Made by a program: the position numbers and the translations under genes | Assembly: GCA_021781255.1 (NCBI GenBank) | Contig: JAJXXG010000339.1 | Span: forward strand, 1 to 6,643 | Direction of reading: 5' to 3' | DNA from: Acidobacteriota bacterium | GTDB lineage: Bacteria; Acidobacteriota; Terriglobia; Terriglobales; Acidobacteriaceae | Length of the DNA: 6,643 bases | Shown here: in pieces, positions 1-6,049 of the stretch | Layout: every line of letters begins with the position of its first letter | Numbering within the stretch: the stretch's first letter is position 1 | The notes under the pieces: model-generated | Told to the model about the DNA's origin: nothing | Seen by the model: the letters and a program-made list of their open reading frames with translations, nothing else | Databases searched by the model: none

Positions 1-1365
1 CTGGATGAGCAGGTGCGCCGTTATGAGTCCGAGGGCAAGGTCAAGAAGTTTGAGGGCTGGGAGTTCCTCTCCGCCATCGTCGATGGCAAGGGCGTGGCCC
101 GCGGCATCGTTGCCATGAACCTGCGCACCATGGAAGTCCAGGCCTTCGCCGCCGACGCCATCATCCTCGCCACCGGCGGCATCGGCGCCATCTTCGGCAA
201 ATCCACCAACTCCGTCGTCTGCACCGGCTCTGCGCAGTCGGCCGTCTTCCAGCAGGGCGTTTATTACGCCAACGGCGAGTTCATTCAGGTCCATCCGACC
301 TCCATCCCCGGCGAAGACAAGCTGCGCCTCATGTCCGAGTCCGCGCGCGGCGAAGGTGGACGCGTCTGGGTGCCGCGCACGTCCGGCGATCAACGCGCTC
401 CTCGCGCCATTCCCGAGGCGGACCGATTTTACTTTCTCGAAGAGTGGTATCCCAAGTACGGCAACCTCGTCCCGCGCGATGTTGCCACCCGCGCGATTCA
501 CAAGGTCGTCTATCAGCTCGGCCTCGGTATCGACGGCCAGCCCATGGTCTATCTTGACCTGACCCACATTGATCACCAGACCCTTGACCGCAAGCTCGGC
601 GGCATTCTTGAGATCTACGAAAAGTTTGTAGGCGTCGATCCGCACGTCGAGCCGATGAAGATCTTCCCCGGAATGCACTACACGATGGGCGGCCTCTGGG
701 TCGATTTCAACCAGATGACCAACGTCCCCGGCATCTTTGCCGCCGGCGAGTGCGAATATCAGTACCACGGCGCCAATCGTCTCGGCGCCAACTCCCTCGT
801 CAGTTGCATCTTCGGCGGCTTCGTCGCCGGCCCCAATGCCATGCAGTACGCCAGGAACGTGGCCGCGGCCGAGGGCGACGGCGGAGCCGCCGCAGAAGTC
901 GCGCGGCAAACTGAAATCAATAAGAAACTCATCTCGAACCAGGGCGGCGAGAATCCCTTCAAGCTCTGGCGCGAACTGGGCGGCGCCATGACCGAGCACG
1001 CCACCGTCACCCGGTACAACAAGGGACTCAAACAAACCGACGAAAAAATCGTCGAGCTCCTCGATCGCTATCAGCGCGTAAACCTGAGCGATAAGAGCCA
1101 GTGGGCCAACACCAGCTTCGCCTTTGCCCGCCAGCTCTACAACATGCTCCAGCTTTCGCGCACGATTACGCTGGGCGCCATGCTGCGTGACGAGTCGCGC
1201 GGCGCCCACTACAAGCCCGATTTCCCCGATCGCAACGACGAGCGGTTCCTCAAAACCACCAAAGCCAGCTTTACCGGTTCGGTCGAGGGCCCGCGTCTTG
1301 AGCTTGAGGATGTCGATACGCAGTTCATCAAGCCCCGCCCGCGTCGTTACGACGCGGCCAAGTGA
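1..1365 (+). CDS. sdhA: Succinate dehydrogenase flavoprotein subunit, 3' portion (5' end outside window)
   Basis: This is the catalytic subunit of succinate:quinone oxidoreductase (complex II). It oxidises succinate to fumarate at a covalently bound FAD on the cytoplasmic face of the membrane. The frame is open from base 1 and gives 454 codons before TGA. The N-terminal dinucleotide-binding (GxGxxG) segment is missing, so roughly 150-190 residues probably lie upstream, and the GTG at 13 is only an internal codon. Fragment residues show family motifs in order: ATGG (57-60), VHPTS (97-101), ESARGEGG (113-120, with the likely proton-transfer Arg116), PRDVATRAI (158-166), HYTMGG (226-231), AAGE (247-250), HGANRLGANSL (256-266) and ESRGAH (398-403). 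The sequence style matches the Bacillus and acidobacterial type B enzymes, normally encoded sdhC-sdhA-sdhB. sdhB follows, but after an unusually long 144-bp gap. Confidence 0.96.
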   Translation: MDEQVRRYESEGKVKKFEGWEFLSAIVDGKGVARGIVAMNLRTMEVQAFAADAIILATGGIGAIFGKSTNSVVCTGSAQSAVFQQGVYYANGEFIQVHPTSIPGEDKLRLMSESARGEGGRVWVPRTSGDQRAPRAIPEADRFYFLEEWYPKYGNLVPRDVATRAIHKVVYQLGLGIDGQPMVYLDLTHIDHQTLDRKLGGILEIYEKFVGVDPHVEPMKIFPGMHYTMGGLWVDFNQMTNVPGIFAAGECEYQYHGANRLGANSLVSCIFGGFVAGPNAMQYARNVAAAEGDGGAAAEVARQTEINKKLISNQGGENPFKLWRELGGAMTEHATVTRYNKGLKQTDEKIVELLDRYQRVNLSDKSQWANTSFAFARQLYNMLQLSRTITLGAMLRDESRGAHYKPDFPDRNDERFLKTTKASFTGSVEGPRLELEDVDTQFIKPRPRRYDAAK

Positions 1366-1383
1366 CAGCGGCGCGCGTGCCGT

Positions 1384-1425
1384 TGTCATGCTGCGCGAAG
1401 TCGAAGGGGCTGCGGTTGCTTTCGA
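1384..1425. repeat. Degenerate dispersed intergenic repeat (TGTCATCCTGAGCGAAG-type)
   Basis: The segment begins TGTCATGCTGCGCGAAGTCG and continues AAGGGGCTGCGGTTGCTTTCG. From memory it resembles a repeat abundant between genes in acidobacterial and some other genomes, whose usual form starts TGTCATCCTGAGCGAAG and continues with GAAGGACCTGC. Against that form this copy differs at a few bases (ATGCTGCG versus ATCCTGAG), as expected of a decayed copy. It lies in the sdhA-sdhB gap and contains no open frame of its own. Family membership is recalled rather than searched. Confidence 0.5.
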
Positions 1426-1441
1426 CGGACGAGGTTTTGGA

Positions 1442-1505
1442 AGGGCGCGAGTTTTCTCGTGCCGACATAGGGTTCAAGAAAAATCGGGGTCTTTGCCCCT
1501 GAGGA
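1442..1505. repeat. Two-hairpin palindromic repeat element next to the sdhB ribosome binding site
   Basis: Two hairpins lie in tandem. The first pairs GGCGCGAG (1444-1451) with CTCGTGCC (1456-1463) around a TTTT loop, eight pairs including one G-T. The second pairs GGGG (1486-1489) with CCCC (1496-1499). They are joined by an A-rich linker. The arrangement, a GGGCACGA/TCGTGCC stem, linker, then GGGG/CCCC stem followed by TGAGG, resembles a dispersed REP-like element I recall from Terriglobia genomes. The palindromes are seen directly; the family link is an inference. The last bases supply the GAGGA that serves as the sdhB ribosome binding site, so the element could influence sdhB expression. 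Confidence 0.5.
1501..1505 (+). promoter_or_regulatory. sdhB ribosome binding site abutting a hairpin
   Basis: GAGGA lies 4 bases upstream of the sdhB ATG at 1510. It starts one base after the GGGG/CCCC hairpin (1486-1499). The short spacing and the adjacent stem suggest that folding could affect initiation. It also fixes ATG 1510 as the sdhB start. Confidence 0.65.
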
Positions 1506-1509
1506 AACC

Positions 1510-2259
1510 ATGGCAGAACGCATCGTAGTCTTCGAAATCAAGCGCCAGGCCAACCCGGACGCGCCTGCTGTCTGGGAGCGCTTTGAGATCCCGTGGCGCG
1601 CAGGCATGAACGTCATCTCCGCGCTGATGGAGATCGCCGGCAACCCCGTTACCGCTGACGGCCGCGAGACCACGCCCATCGCCTACGACTCCAACTGCCT
1701 CGAGGAGATCTGCGGCTCCTGCGCCATGCTCATCAACGGCAAGGCCCGCATGGCCTGCTCGGCCCTCGTCGATAATTTGGAGCAGCCCGTCCGCGTCGCG
1801 CCCCTCTCCAAGTTTCCGCTCGTTCGCGACCTGCAGGTCGACCGGTCAGTCCTCTTTGAGAACCTCAAGCGCGTCAAAGCCTGGGTTCCGGTTGACGGCA
1901 CGTACGACCTCGGCTCAGGCCCCCGCGTCTATCCCCAGCAGCAGGAGGTCAACTATCCCCTCTCCAACTGCATCTCCTGCACCTGCTGCATGGAAGTCTG
2001 CCCGCAGTTCAACGAAGACACGGACTTTGTAGGCGCAGCCACCATCGCACAGGTCAAGCTCTTCAATAACCACCCCACCGGCAAGGTCTTCAAGGAAGAG
2101 CGCCTGCGCGCCCTCTCCGGCGACGGAGGCATTCAGGAGTGTGGCTACGCGCAGAACTGCGTCGAGGTCTGCCCCAAGCAGCTCCCGCTCACCAACGCCA
2201 TCAGTGACGTCGGTCGCGATGTCGTCATCCAGAAGATCCAGGATTGGCTTCGCGGATAA
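1510..2259 (+). CDS. sdhB: Succinate dehydrogenase iron-sulfur subunit
   Basis: The 249-residue protein carries electrons from the SdhA flavin to quinone through three iron-sulfur clusters. The ligands are all visible. The [2Fe-2S] cluster uses Cys63, Cys68, Cys71 and Cys83 in the N-terminal ferredoxin domain. The [4Fe-4S] cluster uses Cys154, Cys157, Cys160 and Cys221. The [3Fe-4S] cluster uses Cys164, Cys211 and Cys217, with CVEVCP at 217-222. The C-terminal spacing is the same as in E. coli SdhB, including an extra cysteine at 159. The length is normal (Bacillus SdhB is about 250 residues). The start is supported by GAGGA 4 bases upstream. It is the last gene of the sdh operon here: a strong hairpin follows the stop and the next gene is convergent. 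Fumarate reductase subunit FrdB is the alternative within the same superfamily. Confidence 0.96.
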   Translation: MAERIVVFEIKRQANPDAPAVWERFEIPWRAGMNVISALMEIAGNPVTADGRETTPIAYDSNCLEEICGSCAMLINGKARMACSALVDNLEQPVRVAPLSKFPLVRDLQVDRSVLFENLKRVKAWVPVDGTYDLGSGPRVYPQQQEVNYPLSNCISCTCCMEVCPQFNEDTDFVGAATIAQVKLFNNHPTGKVFKEERLRALSGDGGIQECGYAQNCVEVCPKQLPLTNAISDVGRDVVIQKIQDWLRG

Positions 2260-2316
2260 GCGCAGAGATCTGTGGCGCTGGGTCAGGCGAGGATACAGAA
2301 TTACAGCTTCATCCAA

Positions 2317-2345
2317 CCCTTGGCGCGAAGTAAACGCGCCAAGGG
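2317..2345. terminator. Perfect 11-bp hairpin after sdhB
   Basis: CCCTTGGCGCG (2317-2327) pairs perfectly with CGCGCCAAGGG (2335-2345) around the loop AAGTAAA. It begins about 58 bases after the sdhB stop. No run of T follows on either strand, so it is not a textbook intrinsic terminator. It could still stop or protect the sdh transcript, or be a palindromic repeat unit. Confidence 0.45.
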
Positions 2346-2379
2346 CCAGGGCAATGGCATTTCAAGATATATGATGATT

Positions 2380-2423
2380 CTGCTTTGCAAGGGCACTACT
2401 TCAGCCGTGCCCTTGCAAAGCAG
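2380..2423. repeat. Perfect 17-bp hairpin with GGGCAC/GTGCCC core
   Basis: CTGCTTTGCAAGGGCAC (2380-2396) pairs without mismatch with its complement at 2407-2423, around a 10-base loop, TACTTCAGCC. The inner part, GGGCAC then CTTCAG then GTGCCC, resembles the first hairpin of the sdhA-sdhB gap and recalls a dispersed acidobacterial palindrome. Read on the minus strand, an A/T-rich stretch (2361-2379) follows the stem, so it may also act as terminator for the leftward gene ending at 2560. The pairing is certain; the role is inferred. Confidence 0.6.
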
Positions 2424-2517
2424 CTACTGCTCGCAGTGCAAAATCCAAATACGATGGCCCTGCCAAGGGGGAATCTCGTGTCGGCTGCGGATGCTTCCTG
2501 CAGGGATCACAATGCGC

Positions 2518-2541
2518 GTCCGCTGCCAGTTGGTAGCGGAC
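2518..2541 (-). terminator. Hairpin just downstream of the exported-protein gene
   Basis: GTCCGCTGCC (2518-2527) pairs with GGTAGCGGAC (2532-2541) around the loop AGTT, ten pairs including one G-T. It starts about 18 bases past the TAA at 2560 of the leftward gene, a normal position for a terminator. There is no T-run behind it, so the call is tentative. The other bases between 2424 and 2559 show no gene. Confidence 0.35.
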
Positions 2542-2559
2542 CGCACCTCTCAATCCCGC

Positions 2560-3333
2560 TTACTTGTACTCGCAGTTGGTTCTGTACAGCCCGTCCCGGT
2601 GGGCGCTGCCGTCCACCACTGAACCGAATGCCTGCGTCGACAGCGGTGAGTTCTTCACCGCGTCCAGAATGGCAGCCTGTACCTTGTCCAGGCCCTCCGG
2701 CGTCGGCGTTATATACACAATCAAGAACGTGCCCGGATCCTCGGTGTGTATGGCCATATCATCGATCTCGTACTCTGAGATGGTGCCGTCAGCCACCAGC
2801 TTCTCCAGCACCGGAGCTATAAACCGCCCGCTCAGATTGTCCAGCGTATCGTCCGCAGCGTCTTCCTTCAGCTTGTACACCGAAACATGCGTGTACCCGT
2901 TCTTCACCGCGCCCGGTTTCCAGTTGTAGTAGTGGCTCACGTAAATCTCGTCCCAGTGCCGGGCCGCATTCAGCGCGGGCGAAGATTCGCTGCTCGAGTC
3001 ATGCAACTGGTTCAGCACCTTCACCACGCCGGCCAGCGACGTCGCCGCCCACCAGTTATCGTGGGTCTCGGCGTCCATCTGGTGCACCAGGTTCATATCG
3101 TCGCCGTAGCCCACAATGGTGCCGTCGCTCATCGCCTTTTGCATCATGCCGTCCAGCGCCCCCAGCGACTTTTCCGCATCGCCCCAACTGCCGCGCATAA
3201 ACTGCCAGTTGGCCACGTAGGTATAGAGCGGCGGCTTTTCCTTCATCTCCTGCGCCTGCGCTGCATTGCCCGGAGCCAACAGCGCCGCGAGGCCCGCGAG
3301 CCCCGCGCAAACAGTCCAAAGATTCTTGCGCAT
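2560..3333 (-). CDS. Exported two-repeat protein of unknown function
   Basis: I do not recognise a named family. The start at 3333 (257 residues) is preferred over an ATG at 3345 because GGAGG lies 5 bases upstream of it. It is also followed directly by a Sec signal peptide: positive MRKN, a hydrophobic stretch at 5-20, and likely cleavage after AQA (25-27). The mature part seems to hold two related halves. Tyr37-Leu110 contains DGTIVGY (70-76), and Tyr147-Leu223 contains DGTISEY (182-188). Each half has a beta-strand-like opening (YTYVANW, YTHVSVY), a helix, the DGTI turn, further strands and a closing helix. This fits a duplicated ferredoxin-like dimeric alpha-beta barrel fold, but that is inferred by eye. 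A 36-residue Ser-, Trp- and Tyr-rich linker separates the halves. No catalytic motif is evident. The protein is probably periplasmic. It lies 370 bp downstream of the GH28 gene and may be transcribed separately. Confidence 0.85.
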   Translation of the reverse strand: MRKNLWTVCAGLAGLAALLAPGNAAQAQEMKEKPPLYTYVANWQFMRGSWGDAEKSLGALDGMMQKAMSDGTIVGYGDDMNLVHQMDAETHDNWWAATSLAGVVKVLNQLHDSSSESSPALNAARHWDEIYVSHYYNWKPGAVKNGYTHVSVYKLKEDAADDTLDNLSGRFIAPVLEKLVADGTISEYEIDDMAIHTEDPGTFLIVYITPTPEGLDKVQAAILDAVKNSPLSTQAFGSVVDGSAHRDGLYRTNCEYK

Positions 3334-3360
3334 CTTTCCCTCCATTCTCTATGTATCCTG

Positions 3361-3400
3361 TGCCAGAACTGCGATGCGACCTCTGGCAGAGCGAAGTATA
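3361..3400 (-). promoter_or_regulatory. Inverted repeat and -10-like box upstream of the exported-protein gene
   Basis: TGCCAGA (3361-3367) and its exact complement TCTGGCA (3382-3388) are separated by 14 bases, so the half-sites lie 21 bases centre to centre, about two helical turns. That suits a dimeric DNA-binding regulator. A TATACT box (minus strand, 3400-3395) sits just upstream, about 62 bases before the start codon, but I see no convincing -35 box at the right distance. The inverted repeat is certain; operator function is a guess. Confidence 0.35.
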
Positions 3401-3652
3401 CCGCAAGTCGGCGATTCCGCCGCTACGTGAGCCGGTTCTGTCCAGGGCACACCTGCCATGTTTTCTGGTGCCGAACGCCATAACGGCGCTGCCATCGGCG
3501 GCGTCTGCATGTACAGTGGGGCCGGGAAATAACTGTGCATGGCTAAGTCAGACCGGATGAGCCGCCAGAGATGGCAGCTTCCTGAGCACGTGTAAGTCCT
3601 CCAGAATGCAGCCACTGCGCCCTTAAGCCTGCGCGTTTTGATGCGCAACATC
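3401..3652. other. Gene-free spacer
   Basis: This is the middle of the 370-bp gap between the GH28 gene and the exported-protein gene. A 120-codon open frame crosses it on the minus strand (3349-3711), but its translation looks like random GC-rich sequence with no hydrophobic pattern or domain. I see no RNA gene, tandem repeat or clear promoter here. Confidence 0.5.
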
Positions 3653-3696
3653 TTCCGGGATCGCCCAAACTCATGCGAATTTCTGCGATCCCGGAA
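3653..3696 (-). terminator. Perfect 12-bp hairpin after the GH28 gene
   Basis: TTCCGGGATCGC (3653-3664) pairs exactly with GCGATCCCGGAA (3685-3696), leaving a 20-base loop. The stem begins 7 bases beyond the GH28 stop codon, so it is well placed to end or stabilise that transcript. The loop is long and no T-run follows, so it could instead be a palindromic repeat or a processing site. Confidence 0.45.
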
Positions 3697-3703
3697 CCCG
3701 GTG

Positions 3704-5431
3704 TCAGACATTCTTCCCGTCGGCGGAGTCGAGTACCGTGTCGGCAGCCGCGCGGCTCCAGCCGATGCGGAGATCCTTCACGTTGTGCAGCGCAAAGTTG
3801 CTGCCGGCTGTCTTTGGTGCGGTGATGGCAAAGAAGTCGGCGCGGTTGACGTCTTCAAGATAGAACGCCGGGCGGGAATCGGGCGTCAGAGCTGCCAGTT
3901 CAACGTGGCTCATCTCGATGTTGCGCACGTGGCGCAAATAGAACCCCAGGGACGGCATCTGTCCGAACATGCCTGGCTCTGGATAGCCGTCTGCCTTCTC
4001 CGGCGGCTGGATGGCCGCGGCATCGGCTCCTGCACCGCCAACGTTCTCAATGTAGATGTTCGAGAGCTTCACATCTTCGATGGCATAACCGGGAATGCCG
4101 CTTAAGATGGATGTCACGCGCATGGGCGCGTTGTGGCAGACAAGATTGCTGACCAGCACCCGCTTCAGCGTGCCAACTTTGGTCGTGTCCTTGGGACCGC
4201 GCAGCCGCGCACCCAGGCGCATGAAGATCGGCGGCGAGATCAGATCGCGCATGGTGGTGTTCGTGATGGCGATGTCTTCAAGCAATGCGCCGTCTACCGT
4301 CTCCAGCGCGTAGCCCTGGCAGCCTTCAAAGACGCACCCGGTTATGGTGATGTTGATGAAGCCCCCGTTCGATTCTGTGCCGCACTTGATCCGGCCGGTG
4401 CCGTATGCGTGCGCGCCCTCGGGAAACTTCTTCCATGTGCCATCGATAACCGTCCCGAGCTGATACCAGCCGGTGACAAAACAGTCCGCGATGGTCACGT
4501 TCCGCGTCGGGCGTGCGTAGCCAAGAGCGAAACTGGATTTGGGGCAGATACCGTCATCCCAGGGAGAGTTGACGGTACAGTTGGAAACACGAACGTTCTG
4601 GCAGCAGTCGATATCCATCCCATCGCGGTCGGTGTCGATGGTCAGATTGTCGATGGTCAGGTTATCGACGCCCGTGAGCAGCAGGCCAAAGTGCCCGCCC
4701 TTGAGGATGGAGAAGTCGCGCAGCAGGACGTTGCGGCAGTTTTTCAGCGCGATGGCCTTGTTGCCGACGCCGGCTTGCTCGGCCTGGTACATGGGATAGT
4801 CGCCGCGCGCCATAAAGTGATGCGGAGGACGTTGCGGTGCGGTGTGCTGCGCCGCCGGTTCAGGGCCGAAGCCGCGAACCGTGGTCGCCGAGGCCAGCCC
4901 GGGCCCAATGCCGAAGCTCAGGCCTTTTCCATAGATCAGGCCCGGCCCGGTGATTGAGAAGTCGTGGATGTCCTCGCCCCACAAAAGCGAGTTATGCCAG
5001 TGATTGTGGCCGTAATCCTGATAAGCGTCCCATGCGGTGTTCGGCTCCGCCGCATCGTAGGTTCCCCCGTTATAGCCGGTGGATTCGCCCGGTTTAGGCG
5101 ACTCTGCGGCCAGGATGGTGGCGCCCTGGTCCAGATAGAGATGCACGTAGCTCTTGAGATGAATCGAGAAGCAAAGGTAGGTGCCGGCAGGGAAAAGAAC
5201 CGTGCCTCCGCCTGCGGCTGCTGCGCTTTCAATGGCGCGGTTGATCGCGGGTGTGTCGATGGTTTTGCCGTCTCCGGTCGCTCCGTACTGGCGCACATCA
5301 AAGCATGCAATGTGGCCTGCCGGCGCGTTGCCCTTGGCCGTGGTAAGTGCAAGCGTTGGCATTGAGGCTGAGGCCATGCCAAGGCTGCCGATGCGGAGCA
5401 GATCGCGGCGTACGGAATTAAAAGGCGTCAT
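3704..5431 (-). CDS. Tat-exported glycoside hydrolase family 28 (polygalacturonase or rhamnogalacturonan hydrolase type)
   Basis: GH28 enzymes are inverting hydrolases with a right-handed beta-helix fold that cut galacturonan or rhamnogalacturonan chains. The 575-residue protein begins with a twin-arginine signal (Arg8-Arg9 in VRRDLLRIG, then a hydrophobic stretch), so it should be exported folded. The mature part opens with FDVRQYGATGDGKTIDT (44-60), the usual N-terminal cap of these beta-helix proteins. Motif I is TDRDGMD (267-273, likely Asp270). Motif II is SPWDDG (289-294, Asp292 and Asp293). Motif IV is GRIK (346-349). The classical Gly-His motif III is not seen; the expected place reads GWYQLGT (321-327). 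Repeated N-V/I-T-I turns mark helix coils. AGGAG lies 10 bases before the ATG. The neighbouring rhamnose mutarotase favours a rhamnose-containing pectin substrate, an inference from context only. Confidence 0.92.
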   Translation of the reverse strand: MTPFNSVRRDLLRIGSLGMASASMPTLALTTAKGNAPAGHIACFDVRQYGATGDGKTIDTPAINRAIESAAAAGGGTVLFPAGTYLCFSIHLKSYVHLYLDQGATILAAESPKPGESTGYNGGTYDAAEPNTAWDAYQDYGHNHWHNSLLWGEDIHDFSITGPGLIYGKGLSFGIGPGLASATTVRGFGPEPAAQHTAPQRPPHHFMARGDYPMYQAEQAGVGNKAIALKNCRNVLLRDFSILKGGHFGLLLTGVDNLTIDNLTIDTDRDGMDIDCCQNVRVSNCTVNSPWDDGICPKSSFALGYARPTRNVTIADCFVTGWYQLGTVIDGTWKKFPEGAHAYGTGRIKCGTESNGGFINITITGCVFEGCQGYALETVDGALLEDIAITNTTMRDLISPPIFMRLGARLRGPKDTTKVGTLKRVLVSNLVCHNAPMRVTSILSGIPGYAIEDVKLSNIYIENVGGAGADAAAIQPPEKADGYPEPGMFGQMPSLGFYLRHVRNIEMSHVELAALTPDSRPAFYLEDVNRADFFAITAPKTAGSNFALHNVKDLRIGWSRAAADTVLDSADGKNV

Positions 5432-5522
5432 TTCTCATTAGCTCCTGGATGTTGATGGATGGGGGTTAAGGTAGGCGCATCGGATTGCGCGATGCCGCAC
5501 GACAGCTTGGCTGAGACAAAGC

Positions 5523-5552
5523 ATTATCGGCTTTCCCGCCTGCGACCGGCAA
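5523..5552 (-). promoter_or_regulatory. Candidate sigma-70-type promoter for the GH28 gene
   Basis: On the minus strand, TTGCCG (5552-5547) and GATAAT (5528-5523) are separated by 18 bases, matching the consensus at 4/6 and 5/6 positions. Transcription would begin near 5516, leaving a leader of about 85 bases before the GH28 ATG. A short inverted repeat, AAAGC (5518-5522) and GCTTT (5530-5534), straddles the -10 box. The box lies in the 223-bp gap after rhaM, so GH28 may be expressed independently. Confidence 0.45.
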
Positions 5553-5654
5553 GCGGCGCTGCAGGAAAAAGACGCCGTGACATGACAGGAACACCAGTGC
5601 GGTCGATACTGCGCGGGTTGGCTGTGCCGGGTGACATGGCTGCAGAGTTCCGAA

Positions 5655-5972
5655 TCAGTCGAGGTGGAAAACCTCTTCGAGGGGCCTCATGAGGTCGTCC
5701 GCGGCATGGCCGCTGAGGGATTCGAATAGCGGCGCCATCTCGGCCTGCCAGCGGGCGTTCACTGGGTGATCTTTCATTGCTGCGCGGCACCGGTCGAAAT
5801 CTTCAGTCTCTACGTAGCCCACCAGGAGCCCGTTGGGCTGAAGGAAGAGCGAGTAGTTGCGCCATCCCGTCTCGCGCAGCGCATTCAGCATCTCCGGCCA
5901 GACACTGGCATGGCGAGCCTTATATTCTTCAATCATTTCAGGTCGAACTTTAAGTAGGAAACAAGCGCGCAT
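5655..5972 (-). CDS. rhaM: L-rhamnose mutarotase
   Basis: RhaM interconverts the alpha and beta anomers of L-rhamnopyranose in the cytoplasm, feeding the rhamnose catabolic enzymes. The 105-residue product is nearly the same length as E. coli RhaM (104) and follows it along its whole length. YKARHASVWPEM (17-28) corresponds to E. coli YQRRHNPIWPEL, with the catalytic His at 21 and a substrate-contact Tyr at 17. NY at 39-40 supplies the second Tyr, RW at 74-75 the binding-site Trp, and the end LEEVFHLD matches LQEVFYLP. The start at 5972 is chosen over an in-frame ATG at 6020 because it fits the family length, has AGAGGG a few bases upstream, and because a promoter-like box overlaps the upstream ATG. 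Neighbours are the permease gene upstream and GH28 downstream. Confidence 0.95.
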   Translation of the reverse strand: MRACFLLKVRPEMIEEYKARHASVWPEMLNALRETGWRNYSLFLQPNGLLVGYVETEDFDRCRAAMKDHPVNARWQAEMAPLFESLSGHAADDLMRPLEEVFHLD

Positions 5973-6018
5973 GGACCCTCTTTTCACAGAAGAAACAATT
6001 TCAAAACAGCGACCACCC

Positions 6019-6049
6019 ATCCTAGCACCGCGGAGCAGACGGCTGGCAA
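6019..6049 (-). promoter_or_regulatory. Candidate promoter for rhaM
   Basis: On the minus strand, TTGCCA (6049-6044) is followed after 19 bases by TAGGAT (6024-6019), preceded by TGC, which forms an extended -10 element. The predicted start near 6012 leaves a leader of about 40 bases before the rhaM ATG at 5972. The spacing is longer than ideal and the -10 box matches at only 4/6, so support is modest. It would lie within the 167-bp gap after the permease gene. Confidence 0.35.

Noticed and set aside
1124..1528. 134-codon + strand frame bridging the end of sdhA and the gap
   Set aside because: Its first part is an alternative frame of sdhA and the rest crosses the repeat-derived spacer; it also overlaps the sdhB start.
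2272..2822. Overlapping + strand frames of 116 and 145 codons starting in the convergent gap
   Set aside because: They run through perfect palindromes and then antisense into a gene with a convincing signal peptide and ribosome binding site; no family resemblance.
2887..3483. 198-codon open frame on the + strand
   Set aside because: It is antisense to the exported-protein gene and its upstream region, with an Arg/His-rich translation typical of a shadow frame.
3349..3711. 120-codon minus-strand frame overlapping the GH28 stop by 8 bases, with GGGAAG near its ATG
   Set aside because: The coupling-like overlap is tempting, but the translation is low in structure, crosses a 12-bp hairpin and runs through the upstream region of the next gene; no domain or signal is visible.
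4133..4957. 274-codon open frame on the + strand
   Set aside because: It lies wholly antisense to the GH28 gene, which has clear family motifs. Its translation has no recognisable domain and reflects GC-biased codons on the other strand.
5524..5790. 88-codon minus-strand frame
   Set aside because: It overlaps the 3' end of rhaM in another frame and covers the candidate GH28 promoter; the Arg/Pro-rich translation is not protein-like.
5973..6020. Upstream in-frame ATG extending RhaM by 16 residues
   Set aside because: The added residues do not match the family, the shorter form has the expected length and a ribosome binding site, and a promoter-like box overlaps the upstream ATG.
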